Assembly (NCBI RefSeq): GCF_003248515.1
Contig: NZ_QFOB01000020.1
Coordinates: forward strand, 1-45,382
DNA length: 45,382 nt
Direction: 5' to 3'
From: Sphingomonas sp.
GTDB lineage: Bacteria; Pseudomonadota; Alphaproteobacteria; Sphingomonadales; Sphingomonadaceae
Part shown: positions 1 through 8,772 of the stretch, one piece after another
How the letters are laid out: every line of letters starts with the position of its first letter
How positions within the stretch are numbered: the first letter of the stretch is position 1
Translations under genes and position numbers: made by a program
The notes under the pieces: model-generated
Database searches by the model: none
Told to the model about the DNA's origin: nothing
Seen by the model: the letters and a program-made list of their open reading frames with translations, nothing else

Positions 1-85
1 CTCCCAAGCACCTTGGGCGGTGAGGTCAGCTACCGATTTAGCGGTGAACCGCGCTCCGACTGGCGAAGCGCCGTTGACGAGGCGC

Positions 86-114
86 TATCTAGGTGGGGCC
101 GCCCGACCCGTCAA
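86..114 (-). promoter_or_regulatory. strong sigma-70-type promoter firing leftwards out of the window
   Basis: On the minus strand the -35 hexamer TTGACG (109-114) and the -10 hexamer TAGATA (86-91) are separated by exactly 17 nt. Upstream of the -35 lies an A/T-rich patch around 120-140 that could act as an UP element. The predicted transcript starts near 78. It carries a small GGCG/CGCC hairpin and, at 3-17, a perfect 6-bp inverted repeat (CCCAAG and CTTGGG around a 3-nt loop) before leaving the window. No coding frame follows, so a stable-RNA leader (rRNA or tRNA operon) is my inference; the downstream gene is not visible. Confidence 0.6.
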
Positions 115-255
115 CACCGCTTTGCAATTTTATGTCGCGACCATTCCGGATCTTCATAAAATCATATATAATCAAATAATTACGAGATGCGATTTTCGCG
201 GCCAAGCGCTTCGTACGGCCGTTTCCGGTCCGTTTTCGCCTCGAATCAGAGAGAA

Positions 256-681
256 TCAGCTCGCGATATAGGCTCGCATCGCCTCCGCCTCGCTCTCGAT
301 GCGGTCGATCCGCGCTTTCACGAGATCGCCGATCGAAACGAAGCCGATCATGCGCCCATCCTGCATCACGGGCAGATGGCGGATGCGCCGCCGCGTCATC
401 AGCGAAAGGCCGGCGAGCAGGCTCGTCTCCGGTTCCACCGTGATGGGCGGGGTGGTCATCATCTCGCGCACGGGGCGGTCCAGCGCCGCGGGGCCGAGTC
501 GCCTCAGCACCTGTATGACGTCGCGCTCCGACATGATGCCGGCCACCGAATCGCCGTCCAGAACCGGCACCGCGCCGATCCTCTTCTCTGTCAGTATATC
601 GATCAGCTCGCGCAGATTCGTCTGCGGGGAAACATGGACGACCTCGTCGCCCTTCTCACGGAGTATCGCCGCGATCGTCAT
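256..681 (-). CDS. CBS-domain pair protein
   Basis: A 141-residue soluble protein made almost entirely of two CBS modules (about residues 8-60 and 73-128). This is the stand-alone form, which usually dimerises and binds adenine nucleotides such as AMP, ATP or NAD to sense energy state. Typical signatures are visible: GAVPVLDGD followed by GIMSERDV in the first module, and RHLPVMQDG followed by GFVSIGDLV in the second. A longer frame reaches 816, but the ATG at 681 is chosen because a perfect AGGAGG ribosome site (689-694) sits just upstream and the homologous region begins there. It is monocistronic and divergent from flhB across about 200 nt. The partner or ligand cannot be told from sequence. 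Confidence 0.9.
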   Translation of the reverse strand: MTIAAILREKGDEVVHVSPQTNLRELIDILTEKRIGAVPVLDGDSVAGIMSERDVIQVLRRLGPAALDRPVREMMTTPPITVEPETSLLAGLSLMTRRRIRHLPVMQDGRMIGFVSIGDLVKARIDRIESEAEAMRAYIAS

Positions 682-887
682 GGCGCAGCCTCCTATCCTC
701 TCTCGCGCCGGTCTCAGCGCCGGCAGAGGGATGATTTCACGGACCAGACACAAAGGGAAGCATTTTTCGGAGCTTTCCGCCCCCGATCCGTCCTGATCGA
801 TCCGCACCCGCCGCACCCCGGCCAGGAGACGAAATCGTCAACCTCTCCTAACTTCGTCTTAACCATGCCGGGCGCATTCGCAGGCGC

Positions 888-2027
888 ATGTCAGAGCAGC
901 CCGATCGCGACGAACAGACAGAAGCCCCTACCGAGAAGCGTAGGAAGGACGCCGCCGAGCAGGGCGACGTCCTCCAGTCGCGCGAACTCGGCACCGCGCT
1001 CGTCGTCCTGTCGGGTGCGGCGTGGATCGCGCTGGCGGGCCCCTGGTTCGTGGGCGCATGCCGCGATGTGATCGGGCGCGGGCTCAGTTTCGATCGCGCC
1101 GCCATAGACGGCTTCGATCCCGCCCAGGCGGCCCTGAGCCTGATCCTTCCCGTGATCCTGCCGCTCGCCTCACTGTTCGGTCTTACGCTGGTCGCCGCGA
1201 TCGGCACGCCGGCCATGCTGGGCTCGCTCGGTTTCCGCTGGGGGGCGGTGGCCTTCAAGCCGGACAAGCTCAACCCGCTGAACGGCGTGAAGCGCATCTT
1301 CGGGATGCAGGGGCTAATCGAGCTGGGCAAGAGCCTCGTGAAGGTCGGCCTTCTAGGCGCGGTCGGCTACTGGATGCTCAAGGGGCGGATGCCGGCGCTG
1401 ATCGGCATGGGCCGCGGCGATATCGCCGGCGAGCTGGCCGAGGTGGGCCATGTCTTCACCGTCTCCATCCTTGTCATGGCGCTGGCGCTCGGGATGATCG
1501 CCGGGCTCGATATCCCGACCCAGCTCTATCAGCGCGCCGGCCGCCTGCGCATGACCAAGCAGCAGGTGAAGGAAGAATATAAGCAGAATGAAGGCTCGCC
1601 CGAAATGAAGGGCGCGCGCCGCCGCCGCCAGCACGAGATATTGAGCAATGCCGCGCGCAAGGCCGTGCCCGAGGCGACCGTGATCCTCACCAACCCGACC
1701 CACTTCGCGGTCGCGCTGCGCTATCGCCCCGGCTTCGATGCCGTGCCGGTGGTGGTGGCGCGCGGCAAGGACGAGACCGCCCGCGCCATCCGCGAGCTGG
1801 CGGATGCCCATGCCGTGCCGATCCTTTCCTATCCGCAGCTCACCCGCGCCATCTATTTCACGTCGCGCACGGGCCAGACCATCCGCGACGATCTGTTCAT
1901 CGCGGTCGCGACCGTGCTCGCCTTCGTCTTCAATCTCGATCGGGCGATGGCGGAAGGCGTGCGTCAGCCGAATGTGGACGTGCCACCCGCCGCCCGCTTC
2001 GACGAGCATGGCAAGGCCACGGCCTGA
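888..2027 (+). CDS. flhB: flagellar type III export switch protein FlhB
   Basis: A 379-residue inner-membrane component of the flagellar export gate that switches substrate class from rod/hook to filament proteins. The N-terminus has the family start (EAPTEKRRKDA with QGDV and SREL). Four hydrophobic segments follow between about residues 30 and 215. The cytoplasmic domain contains the autocleavage motif N269-P-T-H, where cleavage between Asn and Pro produces the FlhB-C fragment. Length and motif position match characterised FlhB proteins. Only fliD and fliS follow, so the rest of the flagellar machinery is presumably elsewhere. The ribosome site is weak (an AGG a few bases before the ATG). 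Confidence 0.97.
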   Translation: MSEQPDRDEQTEAPTEKRRKDAAEQGDVLQSRELGTALVVLSGAAWIALAGPWFVGACRDVIGRGLSFDRAAIDGFDPAQAALSLILPVILPLASLFGLTLVAAIGTPAMLGSLGFRWGAVAFKPDKLNPLNGVKRIFGMQGLIELGKSLVKVGLLGAVGYWMLKGRMPALIGMGRGDIAGELAEVGHVFTVSILVMALALGMIAGLDIPTQLYQRAGRLRMTKQQVKEEYKQNEGSPEMKGARRRRQHEILSNAARKAVPEATVILTNPTHFAVALRYRPGFDAVPVVVARGKDETARAIRELADAHAVPILSYPQLTRAIYFTSRTGQTIRDDLFIAVATVLAFVFNLDRAMAEGVRQPNVDVPPAARFDEHGKATA

Positions 2028-2064
2028 TGATGAAATTTCCACCCGGATCCGCACACGGGGAGCC

Positions 2065-2091
2065 TAAAAATCGCTCCGCCGCAGCCGTTAT
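2065..2091 (+). promoter_or_regulatory. FliA (sigma-28)-type promoter for fliD-fliS
   Basis: TAAA at 2065-2068, a 15-nt spacer, then GCCGTTAT at 2084-2091. The known flagellar sigma-28 consensus is TAAA-N15-GCCGATAA, so the -35 and spacer are exact and the -10 matches 6 of 8. Predicted transcription would start about 2100, just before the fliD ATG at 2116. Late filament-cap and export-chaperone genes are classic FliA targets, which supports the call. Confidence 0.6.
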
Positions 2092-2115
2092 CCCAGAACG
2101 GAGACGCCGCCAGCC

Positions 2116-4086
2116 ATGACCACTACCTCATCCACGGCTGCGTCGAGCGGCAGCAGCATCCTGACCGCGCTGAGCGCGAATAACGGGATCGACACCAGCG
2201 CGCTGGTGACGAGCCTCGTCTCCGCGACCTACGATACCAAGACGGCGGCGATCACCACCAAGGAGACGACGAACACCGCCAAGATCTCGTCGCTCGCCAC
2301 GCTTTCCAACGGCATCGATGCCTTCGCCACCGCGCTCACGAGCCTTATTTCGGGCGGCACGCTGGCAACGCAGCCTTCCAGCTCGAACAGTTCGGTGCTC
2401 ACCGCCACGGCCAAGAGCGGCGCGCAGATCGGCAGTCTCTCGGCCCAGCTCGTCGTCCGTCAGGTGGCGCAGGCGCAGAGCCTTGTTTCCGGTTATTATG
2501 CCAGCAGCGCCACCGCCGTGGGCACGGGCAAGCTCACGATCGCCAGCAGCGGCGGCAGCCTCGACATCACGATCGACAGCTCGAACAACACGCTCGCCGG
2601 CATTGCCCGCGCGATCAACGCGAGCGGCGCGGGCGTCACCGCCGCCGTCGTCACCGATGCGAACGGCGCGCGCCTCACGCTGAAGGGGCCGACCGGCGCG
2701 GCTAACGCCTTCACGATCACGCCCGCTCCCGGATCGGACTCCGGCCTCTCCGCGCTCGCTTATGGCGCCTCGGGCATGAGCGTGTCGGGCTCGGCGGTCG
2801 TCTCGCCCACCCTGTCCGACGCGATGACCGCGGCCGTAGGCCAGGGCAGCTACACGCTGACGGTGGGCGGCAGCAGCCAGACCCTCACCATCGATTCCAG
2901 CAACGACAACCTCACCGGCATGGCCGATGCGATCAATGGCGCGGGCCTCGGCCTGACCGCCACGATCGTTACCGATTCGTCCGGCTCGCGCCTTTCGATC
3001 ACGGATGGCAGCGGCAACGCGCCCTCCTTCACGCTCGCCCCCGGCAGCGATGCGCAATCGACCGCCGCGCGCTTCACCTATCCCGTCACCGCCAACGGCA
3101 TGACGCAGGCCCAGGCCGCGCAGGATGCGATCGTCCGCATCGACGGCGTCGACATCACCCGGTCCAGCAACACGATCGACGATCTGATCGATGGCGTCAC
3201 GCTCAAGCTGGCTTCCGCCTCGCCGAACGAGACGATCTCGCTGGGCGCGACCCGGCCCACCGATGCGATCAAGCAGGCCGTGAGCGACTATGTCGCCGCC
3301 TATAACGAGCTGAAGGCGCAGATCGACACGGCCACCGCATCGTCGACCACCGATGCCGACGGCAACGTCACGACCGGGCCACTCTACAATAACAGCGCCA
3401 TCCGCCAGATGATGAAGCAGCTGTCGCAGCTCACCTCCACCGTGCTCAACACATCCGGCGGACCGCGCACGCTGGCCGAGATCGGCGTGAAGACCAATCG
3501 CGATGGCACGCTCTCGCTGGATTCCACCGTGCTGGCCAATCAGTTCGCCACCTATCCCGATGCGGTGGAGGCGATGTTCAATCCCACCCAGCATTCGTCC
3601 AGCTCGCTCATCAAGATCACGAGCGCGATGGGCGCCGCCAAGCCCGGCACCTATCAGCTGAGCGACATCGTCGCCCAGACCAGCACCACCTCGCTCTCGG
3701 GCACGATCGCGGGCGTGGCCGGCATCACGACGGGTGGAAGCCTGTTCGCCTCCTCCTCCTCCAAGGCCAGCGGCCTCGTGATCCAGGCGGACGGCGATGT
3801 CGCCAGCGCGACGATCACCGTGGATATCGGGCTCGGCGGCGCGCTCCAGGCGATCCGCGATTCGCTCCGCGCCAGCGGCGGCGTGCTCGATACGCTCAGC
3901 ACCTCCCTCACCACGGAGAAGAATGACCTGGCCGATCAGCTGACCAACCTCACCACGGCCAGCGAGACCTATCGCGATCGGCTGACCACCCAATTCTCGG
4001 CGATGTCCACGCGCGTCGCCGCCTACAAGGCGACGCAGAGCTACCTCGAGCAGCAGATCGCCGTCTGGACGAAGAGCGACAGTTAA
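2116..4086 (+). CDS. fliD: flagellar hook-associated protein 2 (filament cap) FliD
   Basis: The capping protein at the tip of the flagellar filament, which guides flagellin assembly. The N-terminal region (about 20-115) has the FliD_N pattern: the G-I-D-T-S-A-L-V-T-S-L-V start and an alternating S/T-rich helix. The C-terminal part (about 370-650) is the FliD_C domain ending in a long coiled coil, as expected for subunit packing. At 656 residues it is longer than the common 450-500. The extra length is explained in part by two copies of a hook-IN-like module, roughly residues 136-191 and 242-297. Both contain IDSSN, AIN.(S/G)G and VTD.(N/S)G.RL patterns. It overlaps fliS by one base (TAATG). 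Confidence 0.95.
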   Translation: MTTTSSTAASSGSSILTALSANNGIDTSALVTSLVSATYDTKTAAITTKETTNTAKISSLATLSNGIDAFATALTSLISGGTLATQPSSSNSSVLTATAKSGAQIGSLSAQLVVRQVAQAQSLVSGYYASSATAVGTGKLTIASSGGSLDITIDSSNNTLAGIARAINASGAGVTAAVVTDANGARLTLKGPTGAANAFTITPAPGSDSGLSALAYGASGMSVSGSAVVSPTLSDAMTAAVGQGSYTLTVGGSSQTLTIDSSNDNLTGMADAINGAGLGLTATIVTDSSGSRLSITDGSGNAPSFTLAPGSDAQSTAARFTYPVTANGMTQAQAAQDAIVRIDGVDITRSSNTIDDLIDGVTLKLASASPNETISLGATRPTDAIKQAVSDYVAAYNELKAQIDTATASSTTDADGNVTTGPLYNNSAIRQMMKQLSQLTSTVLNTSGGPRTLAEIGVKTNRDGTLSLDSTVLANQFATYPDAVEAMFNPTQHSSSSLIKITSAMGAAKPGTYQLSDIVAQTSTTSLSGTIAGVAGITTGGSLFASSSSKASGLVIQADGDVASATITVDIGLGGALQAIRDSLRASGGVLDTLSTSLTTEKNDLADQLTNLTTASETYRDRLTTQFSAMSTRVAAYKATQSYLEQQIAVWTKSDS

Positions 4087-4478
4087 TGTTCGGAGCACCT
4101 TCCCGTTACGGCGCGGCGACCGCTGCGCGCTATCGCACGGTCGACGTGAATGCGCGGGTCGAGGGCGCGAGCCCCCACCAGCTGATCGTCATCCTGTTCG
4201 AGGAACTGATGAAGGCGCTCGATTCCCTGCGCGCGGCCGAACTGGCCGGCGATCGCAACCGTGCGGCGCCGCTTCAGTCGCGCTCGCTTTCCATCCTCCA
4301 CGGGCTGGAAACCGGGCTCGATATGGAAAAGGGCGGCGAGATCGCCCTCAGCCTCGCCAAGATCTATCGCGAGGCGCGCCGCCTGATCGGCATTACCGGT
4401 GCAGGCCGCGATGCCGCGCTGGATCAGGCGCGCACCATGCTGGCGGACGTCGCCAACGCCTGGTCCGCCATCGGCTGA
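4086..4478 (+). CDS. fliS: flagellar export chaperone FliS
   Basis: A 130-residue helical cytosolic chaperone that binds the C-terminus of flagellin and prevents premature polymerisation. The family hallmark is visible near residues 28-45 (ASPHQLIVILFEELMKAL), and the N-terminal Y-R-T-V-D-V-N-A-R-V strand matches FliS. The ATG shares its A with the TAA of fliD, so translation is probably coupled. It is the last gene of this flagellar unit; the next gene is convergent 46 nt away. Confidence 0.93.
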   Translation: MFGAPSRYGAATAARYRTVDVNARVEGASPHQLIVILFEELMKALDSLRAAELAGDRNRAAPLQSRSLSILHGLETGLDMEKGGEIALSLAKIYREARRLIGITGAGRDAALDQARTMLADVANAWSAIG

Positions 4479-4524
4479 CGCCGCCTGCCCCGCCGCCGCT
4501 GCCGCTCATGCGGATGCGGGGTCC

Positions 4525-5847
4525 TCAGTTCGTTCCCGCCAGCATCAGCACCGTCAGCGCCAGAGTGCGCACGCCGGTGCGGATCGCCTTGTCGTGATCG
4601 GGCGCGAAGAAGGGCGAATGATTGGTCGGCACCGCCTGGCCTTTCTTCGCATAATCGGCGAGCACCTCCGCATCATAGCCGCCGATGCTGTAGAACAGCC
4701 CCGGCACGCCCTGTTCCACATAGGCCGAGAAATCCTCGCTGGCGGACCAGCCCGGCAGCTCCGGCCGCACATAGCTGATCGTGTCGCCGCCGGCCTTCGT
4801 CAGATAGTCGGCCGCATCCACCGCCAGCTTGTGATCGTTGATCACCGCGTGATTCTCGCCCCGGTTCGCGATCTCAGGCTCCGGCGCGCCCGCCATCACC
4901 GCCGCGCCCCTGGCCGTGCGTGTCACGCCATCCAGCAATTTCGCGCGCACCTCGGGCGAGAAGGAGCGGATGCTGAGCTTCACCAGCGCCGTATCGGGAA
5001 TGATATTGGCCACGGTGCCCGCCTGAAAGCTGCCGACCGTCACCACGCCGAAGCTCGCCGCCTCGCGTTCGCGGCTGATCACCGTCTGCACGTCGCTCAC
5101 GAAATGCGCGCCCATCACGATCGGATCGATCGTGGCGCTCGGCATCGAGCCATGGCCGCCGCGCCCCTTGAAGGTGATTTCCAGCGTATCGCTGTTGGAC
5201 GTGGCCGCCCCGTCCTTCACGCCCACCGTGCCGGCCAGCCCCGATCCCACATGGGCGGCGATCGCATAATCCGGCTTGGGGAATTTCGTGAAGAGCCCGT
5301 CGGCCAGCATCGCCCGCGCGCCCTGCCCCACCTCCTCGGCGGGCTGGGCGATGAACATCAGCGTGCCCTTCCACTGGCCCTTCATCGCCACCAGCGCGCG
5401 CGCCGTGCCGATCCACCACGCCATGTGATTGTCGTGGCCGCAGCTTTCGGCGACGAAGCTCTTGCCCCCGCCGGCCGTCTCCACCTGCACGCGGCTCGCA
5501 TAAGCCAGGCCGCTTTTCTCCTCCATCGGCAGGCCATCCATCTCGGTGCGCACCAGGATGGTGGGGCCGTCGCCATTCTTCAGGATCGCGACCACGCCGG
5601 TCTTGCCGACGCCTTCGGTGACGGTGAAGCCCAGCGCGCGCATCTCCTTGGCGAGGGTCGCCGCCGCATGCACCTCCTGGAAGGCCAGTTCGGGATGGGC
5701 GTGGATATCCTTGTAGAGCGCGTCCAGCTTCGGCCAGTCTTTCGCGATCTGCGCGTCCACCGCCTGCACCGCCGCCTTCGGCTCCATCGCGGCACTGGCC
5801 GATCCGGCGAGGAGCAGCGCCACCGCGCCTGCAATCACGCGCTTCAT
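4525..5847 (-). CDS. exported M20-family metallohydrolase (amidohydrolase/aminoacylase type)
   Basis: A 440-residue zinc-dependent hydrolase of the M20/IAA-amidohydrolase group, expected to remove an acyl or amino-acid group from an amide substrate in the periplasm. The first 19 residues form a signal peptide (K-R then a hydrophobic run, A-S-A before the cut). Metal and catalytic motifs are present: R-T-E-M-D-G-L-P, S-C-G-H-D-N-H-M, and the A-E-E pair in Q-P-A-E-E-V-G-Q. The middle part carries the lid/dimerisation domain. The ATG at 5847 overlaps the TGA of the upstream enoyl-CoA hydratase (ATGA), so the longer frame from 5859 is less likely. Substrate cannot be read from sequence. Confidence 0.92.
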   Translation of the reverse strand: MKRVIAGAVALLLAGSASAAMEPKAAVQAVDAQIAKDWPKLDALYKDIHAHPELAFQEVHAAATLAKEMRALGFTVTEGVGKTGVVAILKNGDGPTILVRTEMDGLPMEEKSGLAYASRVQVETAGGGKSFVAESCGHDNHMAWWIGTARALVAMKGQWKGTLMFIAQPAEEVGQGARAMLADGLFTKFPKPDYAIAAHVGSGLAGTVGVKDGAATSNSDTLEITFKGRGGHGSMPSATIDPIVMGAHFVSDVQTVISREREAASFGVVTVGSFQAGTVANIIPDTALVKLSIRSFSPEVRAKLLDGVTRTARGAAVMAGAPEPEIANRGENHAVINDHKLAVDAADYLTKAGGDTISYVRPELPGWSASEDFSAYVEQGVPGLFYSIGGYDAEVLADYAKKGQAVPTNHSPFFAPDHDKAIRTGVRTLALTVLMLAGTN

Positions 5848-6620
5848 CGGCCGCTCCATGCGGCGGCGCGCTTCTCGACGAAGGCGGCCATGCCCTCCTT
5901 CTGATCCTCCGTTCCGAACAGTCCGTGGAACAGGCGCCGCTCATAGTGGATGCCCGTCGCAAGCCCCGTCTCGAACGCGGCGTTGACCAGTTCCTTGTTG
6001 GCGATGGCGGCCAGCGGCGCCATGCCGGCGATCGTGGCGGCGGTCTTCAGCGCGTCGTCGATCAGGCCCGCCGCCGGCACGACGCGCGCCACGAGGCTCG
6101 CCCGCTCCGCCTCTTCGGCCCCCATCATCCGGCCGGTGAGGCACATCTCCATCGCCTTGGCCTTGCCCACGGCGCGCGTCAGCCGCTGCGATCCGCCCAT
6201 GCCCGGCGCCACGCCCAGCTTGATCTCCGGCTGGCCGAATTTCGCCGTGTCCGCCGCGATGATGAAATCGGCCATCATCGCCACTTCGCAGCCGCCGCCG
6301 AGCGCGAAGCCCGCCACCGCCGCGATCCAGGGCTTGCGCGTCGCCGTCACCCTTTCCCAGCCGGCGAAGAAATTCCCGGCATACATATCGGCGAAGCCCT
6401 TGGCCTGCATCTCCTTGATGTCGGCGCCGGCCGCGAAGGCCTTTTCGCTGCCCGTCAGCACCAGGCAGCGCTGCTCCGGATCGGCATCATAAGCGGCGAA
6501 GACGGCAGTCAGATCGGCCAGTACCTGGCTGTTGAGCGCGTTCAGCGCCTGCGGCCGATTGAGCCGCACCAGCGTCACCGCATCGTGCCGCTCGATCAGC
6601 AGGGTTTCATAGTCCGCCAT
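5844..6620 (-). CDS. enoyl-CoA hydratase
   Basis: A 258-residue crotonase-fold enzyme that hydrates trans-2-enoyl-CoA in fatty-acid beta-oxidation. The oxyanion-hole segment (AFAAGADIKEM) and both catalytic glutamates (GGGCEVAMM and GQPEIKLG, followed by GMGGSQRL) are present, which favours a true hydratase over other crotonase-fold activities. The ATG at 6620 is preferred over a longer frame to 6692: it has an AAGGGG ribosome site and the protein then begins at the usual A-D-Y-E-T-L-L strand. It is the first gene of a two-gene unit with the M20 hydrolase, sharing an ATGA overlap; why these two are paired is unclear. Confidence 0.93.
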   Translation of the reverse strand: MADYETLLIERHDAVTLVRLNRPQALNALNSQVLADLTAVFAAYDADPEQRCLVLTGSEKAFAAGADIKEMQAKGFADMYAGNFFAGWERVTATRKPWIAAVAGFALGGGCEVAMMADFIIAADTAKFGQPEIKLGVAPGMGGSQRLTRAVGKAKAMEMCLTGRMMGAEEAERASLVARVVPAAGLIDDALKTAATIAGMAPLAAIANKELVNAAFETGLATGIHYERRLFHGLFGTEDQKEGMAAFVEKRAAAWSGR

Positions 6621-6721
6621 CTGTATCCCCTTCGCACCAGCTTCCGGCTTTTCGGCGCGGAAAGCCGCAATTGCAACGCGCCCGCGCGACATCGCGCGCG
6701 GGGCCTGACATAAGGCGCGCC

Positions 6722-7693
6722 ATGTCCGGCACCCACAGCCACTCTCATCACGATCACGCCCATGGCGATCATGGCCACAGCCATGGTCATGGCGGCCATG
6801 GCCATTCCCACGCGCCCGCCAGCTTCGGCCGCGCCTTCGCGATCGGCACCGCGCTCAATCTCGGCTTCGTCGCGGTGGAGGCCGCCTATGGCATCGCCAG
6901 CGGATCCATGTCGCTGCTGGCGGATGCCGGCCACAATCTTTCGGACGTGCTCGGCCTCGGCATCGCCTGGACGGCCGCGAGCCTCGGTAAGCGCGCGCCC
7001 AAGGGGCGCTACACCTATGGCCTGCGCAGCAGTTCGATCCTGGCGGCACTGCTCAACGCGATCCTGCTGCTCGTCGCGATCGGGGTGATCGCGGTGGAGG
7101 CGACCGGTCGATTCTTCACGCCGGAGCCGGTGCAGGGCGTGACGATGATGATCGTCGCCGGCATCGGCATCCTCATCAACGGCGGCACGGCGCTCCTGTT
7201 CGCGCGCGGCGGCAAGGACGACATCAACATACATGGGGCTTTCCTGCACATGGCGGCGGACGCCGCCATCTCGGCCGGCGTGGTCGTCGCCGGATTCCTG
7301 ATTCTCAAGACGGGCTTCGTCTGGATCGATCCGGCGGTGAGCCTGATCGTCGCTGCGATCGTCGCGGTCGGCACCTGGGGCCTGCTGCGCGATTCGGTGA
7401 ACATGAGCCTGCATGCCGCCCCGCCGGGCATCGATCCGGATGAGATCGCGGCCTTCCTTTCGGCGGAGCCCGGCGTTGCCGCGATCCACGATCTCCACGT
7501 CTGGCCGATGAGCACCACGGAAACGGCGCTGACCGTTCATCTCGTCTTGCCCGCCGGCCATCCGGGTGATGCCTTTTGCGGTGATCTCGCCCATCGGCTG
7601 CACCACCGCTTCGGCATCGATCACACGACGATCCAGATCGAGACCGACGATTGCGGCGGCTGCACGCTCCACGGCCAAAGCGTGGTCGCCTGA
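6722..7693 (+). CDS. cation diffusion facilitator (Zn/Co/Cd efflux) with His-rich N-terminus
   Basis: A 323-residue CDF-family antiporter that exports divalent metal, typically zinc, from the cytoplasm in exchange for protons. The first 28 residues are about half histidine, a metal-binding cytosolic tail. Six membrane segments follow. The metal site residues are in A-D-A-G-H-N-L-S-D (segment 2) and H-M-A-A-D-A (segment 5). The C-terminal cytoplasmic ferredoxin-like domain contains H-D-L-H-V-W-P-M-S. The ATG at 6722 is chosen because the His tail begins there; the frame upstream has no homologous look. It is convergent with the EamA permease, 10 nt apart. Confidence 0.93.
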   Translation: MSGTHSHSHHDHAHGDHGHSHGHGGHGHSHAPASFGRAFAIGTALNLGFVAVEAAYGIASGSMSLLADAGHNLSDVLGLGIAWTAASLGKRAPKGRYTYGLRSSSILAALLNAILLLVAIGVIAVEATGRFFTPEPVQGVTMMIVAGIGILINGGTALLFARGGKDDINIHGAFLHMAADAAISAGVVVAGFLILKTGFVWIDPAVSLIVAAIVAVGTWGLLRDSVNMSLHAAPPGIDPDEIAAFLSAEPGVAAIHDLHVWPMSTTETALTVHLVLPAGHPGDAFCGDLAHRLHHRFGIDHTTIQIETDDCGGCTLHGQSVVA

Positions 7694-7703
7694 GACGATC
7701 GCG

Positions 7704-8600
7704 CTAGAAGAGCGAGGTCAGCACGATCCCGGCGATGGCGGCCGCCACCGCCACGATCTGCTTGAGGTGCAGCGTCTCGCGAAACAGCCTGTGGCCGGCG
7801 AGGGCCGCGATCGGCGCCTCGATCACGCCCAGCGCACGCACGGGCGCGGCGGGCGAAAGCGCCAGCGCGATGAACCAGCCGGCCGAGGCGCATGCCCCGC
7901 ACAGGCCCGCGCCCAGCGACGATCGCCAGCTGCGGAACACCGCGCGCAGCGCCCCGGGATCGCGCAGCGCCAATATGCCCGTCAGCGCGGCGGCCTGCAT
8001 CGCCTGCACGATGGCCACGCTCAGGATCGCCGCATAAACCGGGTGGGCCGGCTCCATCGACAGCGCGGAATGGCGGAAGGCGTTGAGCGAAAAGCCGAAG
8101 CACAGGCCCGAAAGAACGCCGAAGAACGCGCCGGACAGGCCATGCGGCTTCCCGCCCGCCCCCTCCGAGGGCCAGCCGAGCGTCACCAGCCCCGCCGTCG
8201 TAATGACCACGCCCGCCCAGGCCAGACCGCTCAGCCGGTCATGATAGATGAGCAGGCCGAGCAGGGCGGCCAGTGGCAGCGAGCTTTGCTGGAGCGCGGT
8301 GCCCACCGCGAAGCCCGCGCGATGCATCGCCACCAGCAGCGCGGCCGTCGCCAGCACCTGCGATGTGGCGCCCGCCACCGCCGAGATCCAGAAGGCGGAA
8401 CCGAAATGGGGCTGTGCCTGCGGCACCACCGCCAGCGCCACGGCCACGAACAGGATCGAGAAGGGGAGGCCGAACAGGAAGCGCACGAGCGTGGCGCCCC
8501 ACGGGCCGGCCGTCGACATCACCCCGCGCTGGAGCGCGTTGCGGCCGACCTGGAAGATGGAAGCCGCGATCGTCGCAGGCACCCAGAGAAGTTGGAACAT
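7704..8600 (-). CDS. EamA/DMT-family permease
   Basis: A 298-residue inner-membrane protein with about ten hydrophobic segments arranged as two five-helix EamA repeats, the architecture of the drug/metabolite transporter superfamily. The motif G-V-I-T-T-A-G-L in the first half and G-V-I-E-A-P-I-A-A-L-A-G in the second are typical of repeat ends. Members export or take up small metabolites such as amino acids or nucleosides; the substrate cannot be assigned. It begins at the ATG at 8600 and is probably monocistronic, since about 170 nt without a gene separate it from fghA. Confidence 0.88.
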   Translation of the reverse strand: MFQLLWVPATIAASIFQVGRNALQRGVMSTAGPWGATLVRFLFGLPFSILFVAVALAVVPQAQPHFGSAFWISAVAGATSQVLATAALLVAMHRAGFAVGTALQQSSLPLAALLGLLIYHDRLSGLAWAGVVITTAGLVTLGWPSEGAGGKPHGLSGAFFGVLSGLCFGFSLNAFRHSALSMEPAHPVYAAILSVAIVQAMQAAALTGILALRDPGALRAVFRSWRSSLGAGLCGACASAGWFIALALSPAAPVRALGVIEAPIAALAGHRLFRETLHLKQIVAVAAAIAGIVLTSLF

Positions 8601-8772
8601 GGCCCCGCGCCTTTGTCGATCGCTGGCGCAGACGCAACCATTTCGCTCGGTCCGCCATGCCCGACGCGTTCAGCAGCCGTCGATCGATGGCGGCGCCCGG
8701 CGTCACGATCGGGCGAGGGTCCCTGAAGCGAGTCCGGGGCGAAGTTTTCGACCGCCGACCGCCGAAATCGAC

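Noticed and set aside
20..271. Short open frame at the left edge
   Set aside because: It overlaps the strong leftward promoter on the opposite strand and has no codon or domain signal.
2128..4098. Long minus-strand frame across fliD
   Set aside because: Arg/Gly/Asp-rich composition and complete overlap with a well-supported flagellar gene.
4486..4524. Possible bidirectional terminator between fliS and the M20 gene (CCCCGC...GCGGGG with an inner CCGC/GCGG stem)
   Set aside because: The stem is interrupted and no T-run is present on either side; too weak to call.
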